DNA of 64,000 bases, taken from contig JAGOPY010000002.1 in the NCBI GenBank assembly GCA_017991835.1, positions 333,338-397,337 of the forward strand, read 5' to 3'. This stretch comes from Bacteroidales bacterium (lineage in GTDB: Bacteria > Bacteroidota > Bacteroidia > Bacteroidales > JAGOPY01). Shown in pieces: positions 52,577 through 62,526 of the stretch; position 1 is the first letter of the stretch, and each line of letters begins with the position of its first letter. The translations under genes were made by a program, and so were the position numbers. The notes under the pieces were generated by a model. That model searched no databases and had not been told where the DNA came from. It saw only the letters and a program-made list of their open reading frames with translations.

Positions 52577-54046
52577 ATGGCAACATATAACCTTATAATT
52601 TTCGGACTGATTTTTGCCTGGTTAGTTTTTGCAATTTACTACATTGCAAGGCTTTATCTCGTTAAAGATACCAGTAAGTACAATCCCTACATCTATGATT
52701 CCATTCCTAATGTTTTTACAACTTTAGGAGTCCTTGGAACTTTTCTTGGCATCTATATCGGATTATTGAAATTTGATGTAAACAGTATCACTAATAGCAT
52801 CCCCCCCTTACTTGAAGGTTTAAAAACTGCTTTTTCCACTTCTATTGCTGGTATAATATTGTCTTTAATTTCATCAAAAGTTGCAAAATTTGTTTTAAGA
52901 AGCGTAGAATTATCAGAACCTCCAAAACCTACCACAGAAATTGCAGTATTAAACAAAACTGTGGACATCCTTGAACAAATAAAAGATTTCTCCGAAAAAT
53001 CATTTAATGTGATTAGAGAATCAAAAAAAGATTTTAATAGGAATTTTGAAGAACTTAATAAGGCATTAATAGGTGAAAGCGAAGATAGCATTTCAATGCA
53101 AATTGTTAAAATGCGCAATCAATTTACGGAATTCACAACCGACCAAGACAAACATTATAAGTTACTGGAGAAAATTCAAAAATCTTTAGGTGGAGACCAG
53201 GAAACCAGTTTGCTTGTGCAGGTTCAGAAAATGCGTTCAGAACAAAATAATTATTCCACTGAATTAAAGAAACATGTAGAGTTCATCGTAGAATCGATGA
53301 ATTCAAATAATGTCTTGATAAGTAAGAAATTCGAGGAATTCTCAGAATTGCTTGCTAAAAACAATACTGAAGCCCTTGTGGAGGTGATGAAGAAGGCCAC
53401 AGAAGAATTTAACGCCCAAATGAGTGAATTGGTCAATAAACTGGTACAGGAAAACTTTCAGGAGTTGAACAACAGTGTTCAGCGCTTAAACCAATGGCAG
53501 CAAGAAAATAAAGAAATGATCCAGAAACTCACGGATCAATTTAAGCAGGTCTCAAACGAATTTCAGGTTACTTCAGAGGCTATCCAAACTATTACTGACA
53601 ATACTTCGAAACTTACAGATGATAACAGCGACCTGGTCCGCCTGATAGGAGAATTGCAGGAGGTAATGATCAATGATACCAAATTCAAGGAAATCACTGA
53701 TAAAATTGCTTCAGCAGTTGATACTTTGAAGGAAAACACAGAGGCATTTGATGAAACAACCAATAAACTCAATGAATGGGTAAAGAACCAGATGAATTTT
53801 AGTGATTCCGTTTCCAAACTACTTGTAAGATTAGAAGAAATTGATAAGATCAAGGATATTAATGAAGTCTTCTGGAACAATACTAAGGAGCAATTGAATC
53901 AAGGTGTAGCTATAATCAAAGGTGCAAGTGATAGACTTGCAAATGACCTGGAAAGCATTAATGAAGAGTTTTATGAAAGGCTTAATGACACACTTCAGAA
54001 TCTCGACCGATTAATTCAGAGAATCGTTGAAAATTATCAACAGTAA
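52577..54046 (+). CDS. ZorA-like MotA/TolQ/ExbB proton-channel protein with long coiled-coil tail
   Basis: A 489-aa protein. Three membrane helices at the N-terminus (about 5-28, 44-66, 80-103); the second and third carry the MotA/ExbB-type VFTTLGVLGTFLGIYIGL and AFSTSIAGIILS. The remaining ~360 residues are coiled coil, as in ZorA, whose tail reaches into the cytoplasm. The stop overlaps the next start (TAATG). With the following two genes it matches Zorya type II (ZorA-ZorB-HNH). Confidence 0.85.
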   Translation: MATYNLIIFGLIFAWLVFAIYYIARLYLVKDTSKYNPYIYDSIPNVFTTLGVLGTFLGIYIGLLKFDVNSITNSIPPLLEGLKTAFSTSIAGIILSLISSKVAKFVLRSVELSEPPKPTTEIAVLNKTVDILEQIKDFSEKSFNVIRESKKDFNRNFEELNKALIGESEDSISMQIVKMRNQFTEFTTDQDKHYKLLEKIQKSLGGDQETSLLVQVQKMRSEQNNYSTELKKHVEFIVESMNSNNVLISKKFEEFSELLAKNNTEALVEVMKKATEEFNAQMSELVNKLVQENFQELNNSVQRLNQWQQENKEMIQKLTDQFKQVSNEFQVTSEAIQTITDNTSKLTDDNSDLVRLIGELQEVMINDTKFKEITDKIASAVDTLKENTEAFDETTNKLNEWVKNQMNFSDSVSKLLVRLEEIDKIKDINEVFWNNTKEQLNQGVAIIKGASDRLANDLESINEEFYERLNDTLQNLDRLIQRIVENYQQ

Positions 54047-54765
54047 TGAGGAAAATTGAAGAAAATGTCTGGATATCTTTTTCTGATATCATGACCGGCT
54101 TGATGGTAATCTTTATGTTTATTGCAATATCTTATATTATTGAAGTTCAGAAAAAGCAAGCTGAAAGGGATGAAATATTCGAAGAATTTAAATTGACAAA
54201 AGAGGAACTTTTTTATGAACTGGATAGTGTATTTAAAGATGATTTTGACAGATGGAATGTTGAATTTGATGATGACCTTTCTATCAAATTTACAAATCCA
54301 GAAGTTCTTTTTGAATCGGGGAAAGCTGAGATAAGGCCATATTTTTCCGAAATTCTTAATGAATTCTTACCAAAGTATTTTGATGTTCTTTTACAGGATA
54401 AGTATAAAGATAAAATCGCAGAAGTTAGAATCGAAGGTCACACTGATACTGTCCCTGCTCCTCAATTTGATCCTGATCCTTATATTGGTAATGTAATATT
54501 GTCGCAGCTCAGATCAGCAAAAGTTTTAAAGTATTTTAGAGAAATGCATTATTACGGTAATCTGAATAAAGAGAATGAAAATAAAATTCAATTTTGGTTG
54601 ACTGCAAATGGATTATCCTATGGAAGAACGCTTGATAATGAAAAACAACTAACAGCATTTTCAGGTAAGATTGCAAATAATGAAATCTCACGAAGAGTAG
54701 AGTTTAGAATTGTTACCACTAGTGAGAAACTCGTTCAAAAAGTGATAGAAGAAATGTCCAAGTAG
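54046..54765 (+). CDS. ZorB-like MotB/OmpA peptidoglycan-binding protein
   Basis: A 239-aa protein. N-terminal membrane helix WISFSDIMTGLMVIFMFIAI with the Asp that carries protons in MotB-like plugs. C-terminal OmpA-like domain: VLFESGKAEIRPYF, RIEGHTDTVPAP, LSQLRSAKVLKYF, RRVEFRIV. It would anchor the ZorA motor to the wall. Translationally coupled to zorA. Confidence 0.87.
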   Translation: MRKIEENVWISFSDIMTGLMVIFMFIAISYIIEVQKKQAERDEIFEEFKLTKEELFYELDSVFKDDFDRWNVEFDDDLSIKFTNPEVLFESGKAEIRPYFSEILNEFLPKYFDVLLQDKYKDKIAEVRIEGHTDTVPAPQFDPDPYIGNVILSQLRSAKVLKYFREMHYYGNLNKENENKIQFWLTANGLSYGRTLDNEKQLTAFSGKIANNEISRRVEFRIVTTSEKLVQKVIEEMSK

Positions 54766-54767
54766 TT

Positions 54768-55586
54768 ATGCTATATAAATTCGAACAGCTGGATGTAAAA
54801 TTGACTGAGCTTGGATTCCCTCAGGTGGAAGTGCGTAATCCTTATGTGGCTATCCAAACTGATTTTGAAAGAGCTTTCAGGGAAGGAAATATTAGTTTTG
54901 AACCTGGTGGTATTTTTATTGAGCATGAAGGCCACAAATACAAGGGATACATGTTCATCAAAGAATATCATATCACAAGATTTAGATCATTTCCGAAATT
55001 TCATTTAGTAAAATGCGAAACAATTGATGAGTTCATTAGAAATGGTCGCTTCAATATTAGATATCAATTCTCAAATACTGCCACTAATAATGTAGTGGAT
55101 ATTGATAGTGGAACTGATTACCCTGACCAGGTTTTAAGACTATGTAGATATTGCTCCAGGATAATAAATGAAAATATCCCAAGTACAGAACACTTTTTTA
55201 ATCAATTGCATGAAGATGAGGAAGAAGAGGAAGAAATAATGGAAGTAGATATATACGGATATGTAAGAAATTGGAATCAAATTAGCAGGGAGTACAGGCA
55301 CCGGAAGGATTACACATGTGAAACCTGTGGCATTCAAATCAAGTCAAATATTGACAGAAGATATCTTCACGTGCATCATAAGAATGGGGATAAAACCAAT
55401 AATCATCTGACAAATCTTGAATGCAATTGCATTTTATGCCATGCCTATAAGGATAGGGCACATGAGGATAACTTTTCAATCAGGAGACTAAGATTCGAAA
55501 TGAGAACTTTCGTAAATAAATTTAGGAGTGAACTTCAAAGATTACATAATCCTTTCTTGAGAAGATTTGATGATGAAAGAAATTAA
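54768..55586 (+). CDS. HNH endonuclease (ZorE-like effector candidate)
   Basis: A 272-aa protein. The C-terminal HNH region has YTCETCGIQIKS, LHVHHKNGDKTNN, NLECNCILCHAYKDRAH: two CxxC-type zinc pairs and the HVHHKNG catalytic His. The N-terminal half is unrecognised and includes a Glu run (EDEEEEEE). It starts 2 nt after the zorB-like gene. In Zorya II the HNH nuclease ZorE is the effector; the assignment here is by position and domain. Confidence 0.83.
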   Translation: MLYKFEQLDVKLTELGFPQVEVRNPYVAIQTDFERAFREGNISFEPGGIFIEHEGHKYKGYMFIKEYHITRFRSFPKFHLVKCETIDEFIRNGRFNIRYQFSNTATNNVVDIDSGTDYPDQVLRLCRYCSRIINENIPSTEHFFNQLHEDEEEEEEIMEVDIYGYVRNWNQISREYRHRKDYTCETCGIQIKSNIDRRYLHVHHKNGDKTNNHLTNLECNCILCHAYKDRAHEDNFSIRRLRFEMRTFVNKFRSELQRLHNPFLRRFDDERN

Positions 55587-55608
55587 GACCATAACCTTTT
55601 AAGAGCTT

Positions 55609-57309
55609 ATGTACATGAGCGAAAGGGATATTATATTTGAGAAATATTTCAGCCCAAGATGTCTCCGCCTTGCCTGGGAGAGGATGATCCGTTCAAACGG
55701 GAAAGACATCAAAGATTTTTTCGGAATAGAAATATTTTCGTCCAACCTGGAAAAGAATCTGACAAGGTTATCAGACTTGCTATTAAGTGGTCAATACGAA
55801 CCTCAGCGTCCATTTAAGTATTTTGAGCCTAAGGCTTCCCGCACACATCGGACAAAATCAGTTTTATATGTTGAGGATGCGTTAGTTTATCAGGCAATTG
55901 CCAATAACATTGCAACAACTAATTTCCATAGATTATTTGAAAACAATGGTTTTGTATTCGGAAGTGTTTTACATCCGGAAGTTGAACTAGGCCTTTCTAT
56001 CCTTGATAATCCTGATGCAGAATTTTACTTTTTTGAGTATTATATTCCTTTATATAACCGGTTTATAAATTCTGTAAATACGGAAATTGAAAATACGGAA
56101 ATTCGATATAAGCTAGAAACTGATATTACTGGTTTCTTTGATAGCATTCCTCATTCGAAATTACTAATCACATTTAAAAAATTTGGTGTTGAACCAGTAA
56201 TACTTGACTTATTAAGCGATTGCTTAAACATATTTTCAGGAACGAAAGAATCAATTACACCAGGTGTTGGCATACCTCAAGGACCAGCTGCTTCATTTTT
56301 CTTTGCCAATGTTTTCCTAAGTGACCTTGATTATGAAATAAGCCAAAAAGGCTATACCTACTATCGTTACATGGATGACATAAGGATTTATGAAGAAGAA
56401 GAAAAACAGTTAACAGAAGCATTAGTATTGATTGACAACTTTTTAAAATCAAGAGCTTTATCTTTAAATACTAAAAAGACATCCATTGAAGAGATAGTCG
56501 ACCGAGAAGCTGAAAAACTTCCATTTCTTCGTTTTTCAGGAGGGGAGACTGACTATTACCAATCAAATTTGGATAAGGATAAAAATAAAAATGCTGAAAT
56601 CTATTTAACGGAGCAAAGTCCTGATAATGACCAGGGAAAGAAATATATCATTAAAAGCATTAATGGCAAAGAACTTATAAGTTATTGCAGAAAAGAAATC
56701 TCTGAAGTTGAAAGGATACTTTTTGAAAAATTCAAAGATATCAATAGTCCTGAATTTAATCCGCGATCATTGTCTAATGATGAAAATCTTAAAAAAGATA
56801 TCATTCATATAGCTTATCGATGGAGAAACTCAAATTCCATTCTTAAAGTCATCGATGCACCGGTCTTAAACAATAAACTTATAGATATTTGGCTTTTTTG
56901 TACTGAATATTTTTTCTGGAAAGCAAATCATTTTTGCTGGAACCTAAATCAATATGGCCCAAATGTGCATATTACTTCAGAACTGGATAAAATTCTGAAT
57001 CAATTTATAAGTTATGAATGGGTACGCTATCAAATTCTATCTAATATGGCTATGGTGCAGAACTTTAGCCCATCAGATTTAAAAAAGATTTTTAGAGAAA
57101 CTAAACGTGAGCCTTCAGGACTTGTAAGACTTGGTTATTATATAATCTTGCTTAGACATCTTAAACCCAGCAGCCAATTATTCAGTTCATTACGTTTGGC
57201 TATTAAGGATGATAAAGAACCCTATATCAAAAGAAGTCTAGTCGGTCATCTAAATAAATTATCCGGAAATGAAAAAGTTGAGGAAATTAAATACTGGTTT
57301 GGACTATGA
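55609..57309 (+). CDS. Reverse transcriptase (Abi/DRT-like)
   Basis: A 566-aa RT. Palm motifs: LETDITGFFDSIPHS (Asp172), GVGIPQGPAASFFFANVFLS (motif B) and YYRYMDDIRIY (YMDD, Asp256-257). The C-terminal ~230 residues are helical (ILKVIDAPVLNNKLIDIWLF), as in Abi-type RTs. The next gene starts on the RT stop (ATGA overlap). Only 22 nt precede it, too little for a retron RNA. Start at 55609 or the Met at 55615. Close to the AbiA/DRT class rather than group II introns, but the exact group cannot be told. Confidence 0.85.
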   Translation: MYMSERDIIFEKYFSPRCLRLAWERMIRSNGKDIKDFFGIEIFSSNLEKNLTRLSDLLLSGQYEPQRPFKYFEPKASRTHRTKSVLYVEDALVYQAIANNIATTNFHRLFENNGFVFGSVLHPEVELGLSILDNPDAEFYFFEYYIPLYNRFINSVNTEIENTEIRYKLETDITGFFDSIPHSKLLITFKKFGVEPVILDLLSDCLNIFSGTKESITPGVGIPQGPAASFFFANVFLSDLDYEISQKGYTYYRYMDDIRIYEEEEKQLTEALVLIDNFLKSRALSLNTKKTSIEEIVDREAEKLPFLRFSGGETDYYQSNLDKDKNKNAEIYLTEQSPDNDQGKKYIIKSINGKELISYCRKEISEVERILFEKFKDINSPEFNPRSLSNDENLKKDIIHIAYRWRNSNSILKVIDAPVLNNKLIDIWLFCTEYFFWKANHFCWNLNQYGPNVHITSELDKILNQFISYEWVRYQILSNMAMVQNFSPSDLKKIFRETKREPSGLVRLGYYIILLRHLKPSSQLFSSLRLAIKDDKEPYIKRSLVGHLNKLSGNEKVEEIKYWFGL

Positions 57310-57965
57310 ACTACAGCGATTTAGAAAATTTAGAAAATAAGGTTGCAAATGATGGTTCTGCCGGACCAAGTAATTATCATCAAATGATGTTGCAAGAATA
57401 TCTTGAAAAAGAAAACAGAAAAGCATCCTCAAAAAGTAACCCTTTTGTATACTTTTATGAAGATGTTATATCATACACAATCGAATATGATTTCAAAGCT
57501 TCTATTGGAGATGTAAAATTTAAAAACGCATCCGATGATGCACTAGCTTGCCTTAGCTCATGTAACGAGTTTAGTAGAATTTCTTCTTGGGTAATAAGTG
57601 GTTGGTTACAAAATGCCCTAAAATTTGCGGATCATATCGTGTTGCATTATATTCAAGATTATTGCAAAGAAATTCCAAGATCTTATCCGAACACGGGAAA
57701 TGAAAAAGCAAGATATCTTCATTTAAGCGAAAAAGATGGTGATATATCAGTAGCAGGGGCAGAGTTAAAAGATCTGTATGATTTAAGAAATGAACTTGAG
57801 CACAGAACAATTACACATACCGATGGGACGCAAGAACTTATTTCGCCAAAAAGGAATAAGGTGAGGCATATCGTGGCAAAACTTTATCCTGATGTCTTGG
57901 AAAGATTTCTAAGAACTTATAAAAAGGAATTACCAATTAATGATGATTTTAAGGGGAATTGTTAG
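57306..57965 (+). CDS. HEPN-type RNase candidate, partner of the RT
   Basis: A 219-aa helical protein with LRNELEHRT (Arg161-Asn-...-His166), the RNxxxH HEPN ribonuclease signature. Overlaps the RT gene by 4 nt, so both are made together. AbiA proteins fuse RT and HEPN in one chain; here they appear split. It may be a toxin released on infection. The last codons overlap the upstream part of pglZ's open frame. Confidence 0.7.
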   Translation: MNYSDLENLENKVANDGSAGPSNYHQMMLQEYLEKENRKASSKSNPFVYFYEDVISYTIEYDFKASIGDVKFKNASDDALACLSSCNEFSRISSWVISGWLQNALKFADHIVLHYIQDYCKEIPRSYPNTGNEKARYLHLSEKDGDISVAGAELKDLYDLRNELEHRTITHTDGTQELISPKRNKVRHIVAKLYPDVLERFLRTYKKELPINDDFKGNC

Positions 57966-57978
57966 AACTTTAGTATCA

Positions 57979-60477
57979 ATGGAAACCAACTCTATAAATA
58001 AATCTCTTCAGAAGTTATTCCTTTCCCACCGCATCATCTTCTGGTACGATGAAAAGCAGGACTTTGCAGATCATTTCAGGGATATGGAGATACCGGAAAT
58101 CGAGAAGATACTAGTCAGTAATGACCAGTTTAATGTTAAGAACAGGTTAATACGACAGGAAATAGATAAAAAGTTCTTACTATACTTCTCTTCTCCAAGG
58201 CCGGAAAATAAGGACAACTGGCTACTTGACATTGAACTGGCCAACTATGTGTTTCACACTGACCAGGAGGCCCTTTTTCTCCAGGAACTGGAAATGGGTT
58301 ACCACTTGAAGGAATTTATAGCAGAGCACCTGGAGTTTTTTAAAAGCAAAGAACGGCGGGAAGAATTTAAAGAGTTGATTAGTTCTGAAGATGACCTCAC
58401 CACCCTCAGGTATAAAATGCTCGCGGTCACCTTCAATTGCGAGAATGCCGGGCTCGAAGCCCTCATTATGGCTCATGCAGCAACTTTCATCAAAGGACAG
58501 CAACAAACTGATAAAGACCTGGAAAGGTTCAACCTTCGTCAATTCTACTGGAATGAAATTGGCCGGCGGTTTCATTACATCAGCGACATGCCATCCATTT
58601 ATGACTTCCTGCTCGATGTTTTTGCAAAGAATTTTTCCCTTACAGCTAAATCCCCTTCCACGCGGGAATCCAGGATTTTCCTGTCGTTATGGAAAGATAC
58701 CCGCTCCCACCAGAATGAATTTTCTGAAATTTCTGACCTGGTTGCCAGTGACCTTCAGGTTGAAAACCTTTTGAATTCCTCAGATGCAGATAAACTTCTG
58801 AGCGATGACCTGTTCCGTCTTATCGATCGAAGGATCATTGCAGACCTGATCAGCTTGATCGTGCAGGAATCTATTTCAACTGACAGGCTGGGGCAAATAG
58901 TTAAGAACCGACATAATAAATACTGGTACCAGGAATACGCTGACTTTTACGAAGCGTTATTGCATGCTCGGGATGTGATTGCCCTGGTTAGAAAATTTGA
59001 AGCCTATCGGCCTGGTTCATTCCAGGAAACAAGCGAAATGTATACCAGCCAATTGTTTAAAATAGATTACCATTATCGGAAATTTATTTGGCATTATCGA
59101 AAACTTAATCAAAACAGGGCCCTGGAGCCGCTGGCGGATAAAATTTACAAGGTTTACAGTAATGATTGGCTCCTGAATTTTAACAACCTTTGGCAGGAAA
59201 TGATCGAAAAAACAGGCGACTGGCCAGTTAGCCCGGCCATATCTCAGCGTCATTTTTTTACCAATCATGTGAGTGAATTTGCTGGCAAAGGTCACCGCCT
59301 ATTCGTGATCATTTCTGATGCCTTCAGGTATGAATGTGGCTGGGAGCTGATGCAAGATATCCAGGCAGAAAAGAGGTTCGATGCAGAAGTAGACTGGATG
59401 ATCACCGGCCTTCCTTCTTACACCCAATCTGGAATGGCGGCTTTGTTACCCAATACTGAAATCATAATAAGTGCTGAATCAGAGGGGGTCATGGTCGATG
59501 GCCTTAGTTCGATGGGATTGCAGGGTAGAGCTAAAATCCTGGCCAAATCATCAGGGGTTCGGGCTACAGCAATCAATGCAGAAGATTTCATGCGGATGAA
59601 CGCTAAAACCGATGGGCGAGATTTCGTTAAACAATATGACCTGATATATATTTATCACAACCGGATTGATAAAACCGGTGACGATAAAGTGAGCGAAGAC
59701 AAAGTATTTGAAGCCGTTACAGAAGAAATTAATTTCTTGCTGGAAGTGTTGAAAAAAATAGATGGTATGAATGGCACCAACATGCTCATAACGGCTGACC
59801 ATGGTTTTTTATATCAACATCATCTTCTGGAGGAAAGCGATTTCACTGACACAGAAATTGAAGGGGACATTTTCCATATATCGCGCAGGTATGTCATCGG
59901 ACGGAATCTCAATTCCAGTAATGCCGTTATGCATTTTAAGGCCCAGGATTTAGGATGGCAGGGCGACACTGAGATCCTGATCCCCAAATCCATTAACAGG
60001 CTGCGGGTAAAAGGCGCCGGATCCAGATTCATTCACGGCGGGGCCACTTTGCAGGAAACCGTAATTCCTGTTTTGAAAATAAATAAGAAAAGACTTTTAA
60101 CAACCTCCCAGGTTGGAATAGACATTATTAAATCCACTGATCGGATCACCACCAACATTCTTGCTGTTTCATTTTTGCAGGAAGGCATGGTTGAGGAGAA
60201 AGTTCTTCCCCGGAAGATCAGGGCTGGTATTTACGGCGATGACGGAGTTTTGCTGAGCGATCAGTTCACGTATACTTTTGACATCACTGAAGGAAGTGAA
60301 CGACAGCGGGAAGTCAAACATAGCTTCCAGCTCAGTTCCAAAGCAAGCGGCAAATACAAGAATCAAAGGGTAAGACTTATTCTCGAAGAGCCAGTGGAAG
60401 GCACCAGCAAATGGAAATACTATAAAGATTATTATTATACACTGAACATTTCGTTTACCAGCGATTTTGACGAATGA
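57979..60477 (+). CDS. pglZ: BREX phosphatase-like PglZ
   Basis: An 832-aa alkaline-phosphatase-superfamily protein. VIISDAFRYECGWEL (Asp447) and LITADHGFLYQ (Asp607, His608) are the metal-binding motifs of PglZ. The N-terminal ~400 residues are helical and typical of type I PglZ; the C-terminus is beta-rich. It is a BREX core component. ATG at 57979 (METNSINKSLQ) chosen; the open frame begins inside the HEPN gene. Confidence 0.95.
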   Translation: METNSINKSLQKLFLSHRIIFWYDEKQDFADHFRDMEIPEIEKILVSNDQFNVKNRLIRQEIDKKFLLYFSSPRPENKDNWLLDIELANYVFHTDQEALFLQELEMGYHLKEFIAEHLEFFKSKERREEFKELISSEDDLTTLRYKMLAVTFNCENAGLEALIMAHAATFIKGQQQTDKDLERFNLRQFYWNEIGRRFHYISDMPSIYDFLLDVFAKNFSLTAKSPSTRESRIFLSLWKDTRSHQNEFSEISDLVASDLQVENLLNSSDADKLLSDDLFRLIDRRIIADLISLIVQESISTDRLGQIVKNRHNKYWYQEYADFYEALLHARDVIALVRKFEAYRPGSFQETSEMYTSQLFKIDYHYRKFIWHYRKLNQNRALEPLADKIYKVYSNDWLLNFNNLWQEMIEKTGDWPVSPAISQRHFFTNHVSEFAGKGHRLFVIISDAFRYECGWELMQDIQAEKRFDAEVDWMITGLPSYTQSGMAALLPNTEIIISAESEGVMVDGLSSMGLQGRAKILAKSSGVRATAINAEDFMRMNAKTDGRDFVKQYDLIYIYHNRIDKTGDDKVSEDKVFEAVTEEINFLLEVLKKIDGMNGTNMLITADHGFLYQHHLLEESDFTDTEIEGDIFHISRRYVIGRNLNSSNAVMHFKAQDLGWQGDTEILIPKSINRLRVKGAGSRFIHGGATLQETVIPVLKINKKRLLTTSQVGIDIIKSTDRITTNILAVSFLQEGMVEEKVLPRKIRAGIYGDDGVLLSDQFTYTFDITEGSERQREVKHSFQLSSKASGKYKNQRVRLILEEPVEGTSKWKYYKDYYYTLNISFTSDFDE

Positions 60478-60481
60478 AGCT

Positions 60482-62482
60482 ATGAAAGACCTTGATATCA
60501 AACTGAACCAGCATTTCGGCGGCAAAGTGGTCAGGAAAGATCTGACCAAGCTTGTCAAAGGCAATGCCATTGTACCCACTTACGTCCTGGAATACCTTCT
60601 CGGTCAATATTGCGCTACTGATGACGAAGCTACCATAAGCCAGGGAGTTGAAACGGTCAGAAATATCATTGCGAAGCATTTCGTGCACCGCGATGAATCA
60701 GAGCAGATCAAGTCAGTCATTAAGGAAAAAGGCTCTCACCGTATCATTGACAAAATTTCTGTTCAGTTGAATGATACCAGGGGAGTTTATGAAGCCACTT
60801 TTATTAATTTAGGAATCAGGAAGGTGATCGTGGACAGAGATACAGTGATGGACCATCCTAAATTATTGTCAGCCGGGGTCTGGTGCATCGCCGAAATGGC
60901 CTATATGCTGAATGAAGATAAGAACGAATCTCCCTGGATCATCGAAAACCTGAAGCCGATACAGGTTTCAAAAGCTAACCTGGAGGAATACAAAAACTTA
61001 CGGAAAGAATACAACAAAGAAGAATGGATCGATATTCTGATGCAAAGCATCGGCCTGGTCCCGGAACTCTTTAATTTCAGGTCGAAATTGATCCAGCTTT
61101 CAAGGCTTATTCCTTTCTGTGAAAACAATTTTAACTTCATTGAGTTAGGCCCAAAAGGAACCGGGAAATCCCACCTCTTTACAGAGCTTTCCCCTCATGG
61201 CATTCTTGTTTCTGGCGGTGAAGTGAGCATTCCTAATCTTTTCATCAACAATACAACAGGAAAATTGGGATTAGTAGGGTACTGGGATGTCGTAGCATTC
61301 GATGAATTTGCCGGATCTGGTAAATCTAGCGATCCCAAGTTAAAAGATATCATGCAGAACTACATGGCCAATAAATCTTTTTCAAGGGGAAAAGATGTAT
61401 TCGGCGCCGCCGCATCCATGGTATTTGTCGGAAATACAGAACATTCCGTTCCTTATATGCTCCGTAATACTGATTTATTCGAAGCACTGCCAAAAGTTTT
61501 CCATCATTCCGCATTTCTTGACAGGCTGCACACCTATGTACCAGGTTGGGAGGTCAGTAAACTGCGTAATGAGATGTTTTCAAAAGATTATGGTTTCATT
61601 GTAGATTACCTGGCTGAGATACTCAAGGATATAAGGAAGGAAGACCATACTGCAGACTACATGAAATTTTTCGATCTCTCAGAAACGCTGACTGCCAGGG
61701 ATAAGGATGGCATTGCCAAAACCTATTCCGGATTTGTCAAGATTCTTTATCCGCACGGGGATTACTCAAATGATGAAGCACGGGAGATTTTTGAGTTTGC
61801 CATTGAATGCAGGAAAAGAATAAAAGACCAGTTAATAAGGATGGATGAGACCTTTGAAGAAGTAGATTTTTCATACCGGGATAAACAAAGTGGAAAAACC
61901 GCTTACGTGGAAACGCTTGAAAATGAGAACTTCGGATTTGGTAAAAAGAAAGCCCAGGCTGAAGAACCGCAAAAAGAAATTTCATTCAGCAAATCAGCTA
62001 CCGGAAGCAAACCAGAGGCCAAACAGATTATTATCAAAGACAATCAAACCGGAATTTCTTACCATAAGCTATTCGAATTATATCTTGGTGGTGCTGCTGA
62101 AATCACCTTAACAGATCCATATATCAGGTATCCACATCAGTTCAGGCTCCTTCTGGAATTTTGTGTTATGCTTTCAAAACTTAAAATTGAATCAGAGGAA
62201 ATCCATTTGCATGTGATCACCTGGAACGAACCGGAATACAGGAAACAAAGCGAAGAGAACTTCTATGAATTGAATTTGGCTGTAGAAGAAATTGGCATCG
62301 AGTTGACTTACGAATTCCAGGATTGTCACGACAGGCATATTGTTTCTGATAATGGATGGAAGATCATCCTTGGCCGTGGGCTTGACATTTATGAAAAAAT
62401 GGAAGGCAGGTTCAATGTTGGTGACATTGACCAGGAACGCAGACAGTGCAAGGCTTGCGAGATAACCTATATAAAAACATGA
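60482..62482 (+). CDS. brxL: BREX Lon-like ATPase BrxL with C-terminal MIT_C-like domain
   Basis: A 666-aa protein. AAA+ core: Walker A GPKGTGKS (from residue 223), Walker B VVAFDEFAGSG (Asp274), VFVGNTEHS and FHHSAFLDRLHTYVPGW. The last ~125 residues (541-664) have TLTDPYIRYPHQFRLLLEFC, FQDCHDRHIVSDNGWKIILG and RGLDIYEKMEGRF, closely like the MIT_C/PLD-like domain of human MITD1. No Lon Ser-Lys protease motif is seen. ATG at 60482 is preferred over an upstream TTG. BrxL needs DNA binding for phage exclusion in known systems. Confidence 0.92.
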   Translation: MKDLDIKLNQHFGGKVVRKDLTKLVKGNAIVPTYVLEYLLGQYCATDDEATISQGVETVRNIIAKHFVHRDESEQIKSVIKEKGSHRIIDKISVQLNDTRGVYEATFINLGIRKVIVDRDTVMDHPKLLSAGVWCIAEMAYMLNEDKNESPWIIENLKPIQVSKANLEEYKNLRKEYNKEEWIDILMQSIGLVPELFNFRSKLIQLSRLIPFCENNFNFIELGPKGTGKSHLFTELSPHGILVSGGEVSIPNLFINNTTGKLGLVGYWDVVAFDEFAGSGKSSDPKLKDIMQNYMANKSFSRGKDVFGAAASMVFVGNTEHSVPYMLRNTDLFEALPKVFHHSAFLDRLHTYVPGWEVSKLRNEMFSKDYGFIVDYLAEILKDIRKEDHTADYMKFFDLSETLTARDKDGIAKTYSGFVKILYPHGDYSNDEAREIFEFAIECRKRIKDQLIRMDETFEEVDFSYRDKQSGKTAYVETLENENFGFGKKKAQAEEPQKEISFSKSATGSKPEAKQIIIKDNQTGISYHKLFELYLGGAAEITLTDPYIRYPHQFRLLLEFCVMLSKLKIESEEIHLHVITWNEPEYRKQSEENFYELNLAVEEIGIELTYEFQDCHDRHIVSDNGWKIILGRGLDIYEKMEGRFNVGDIDQERRQCKACEITYIKT

Positions 62483-62526
62483 ATTGAAAAGCAATGAAGC
62501 AATGACAATAATTAATATCAGGCACT

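Noticed and set aside
55587..55608. Retron msr/msd RNA upstream of the RT
   Set aside because: Only 22 nt separate the HNH and RT genes.
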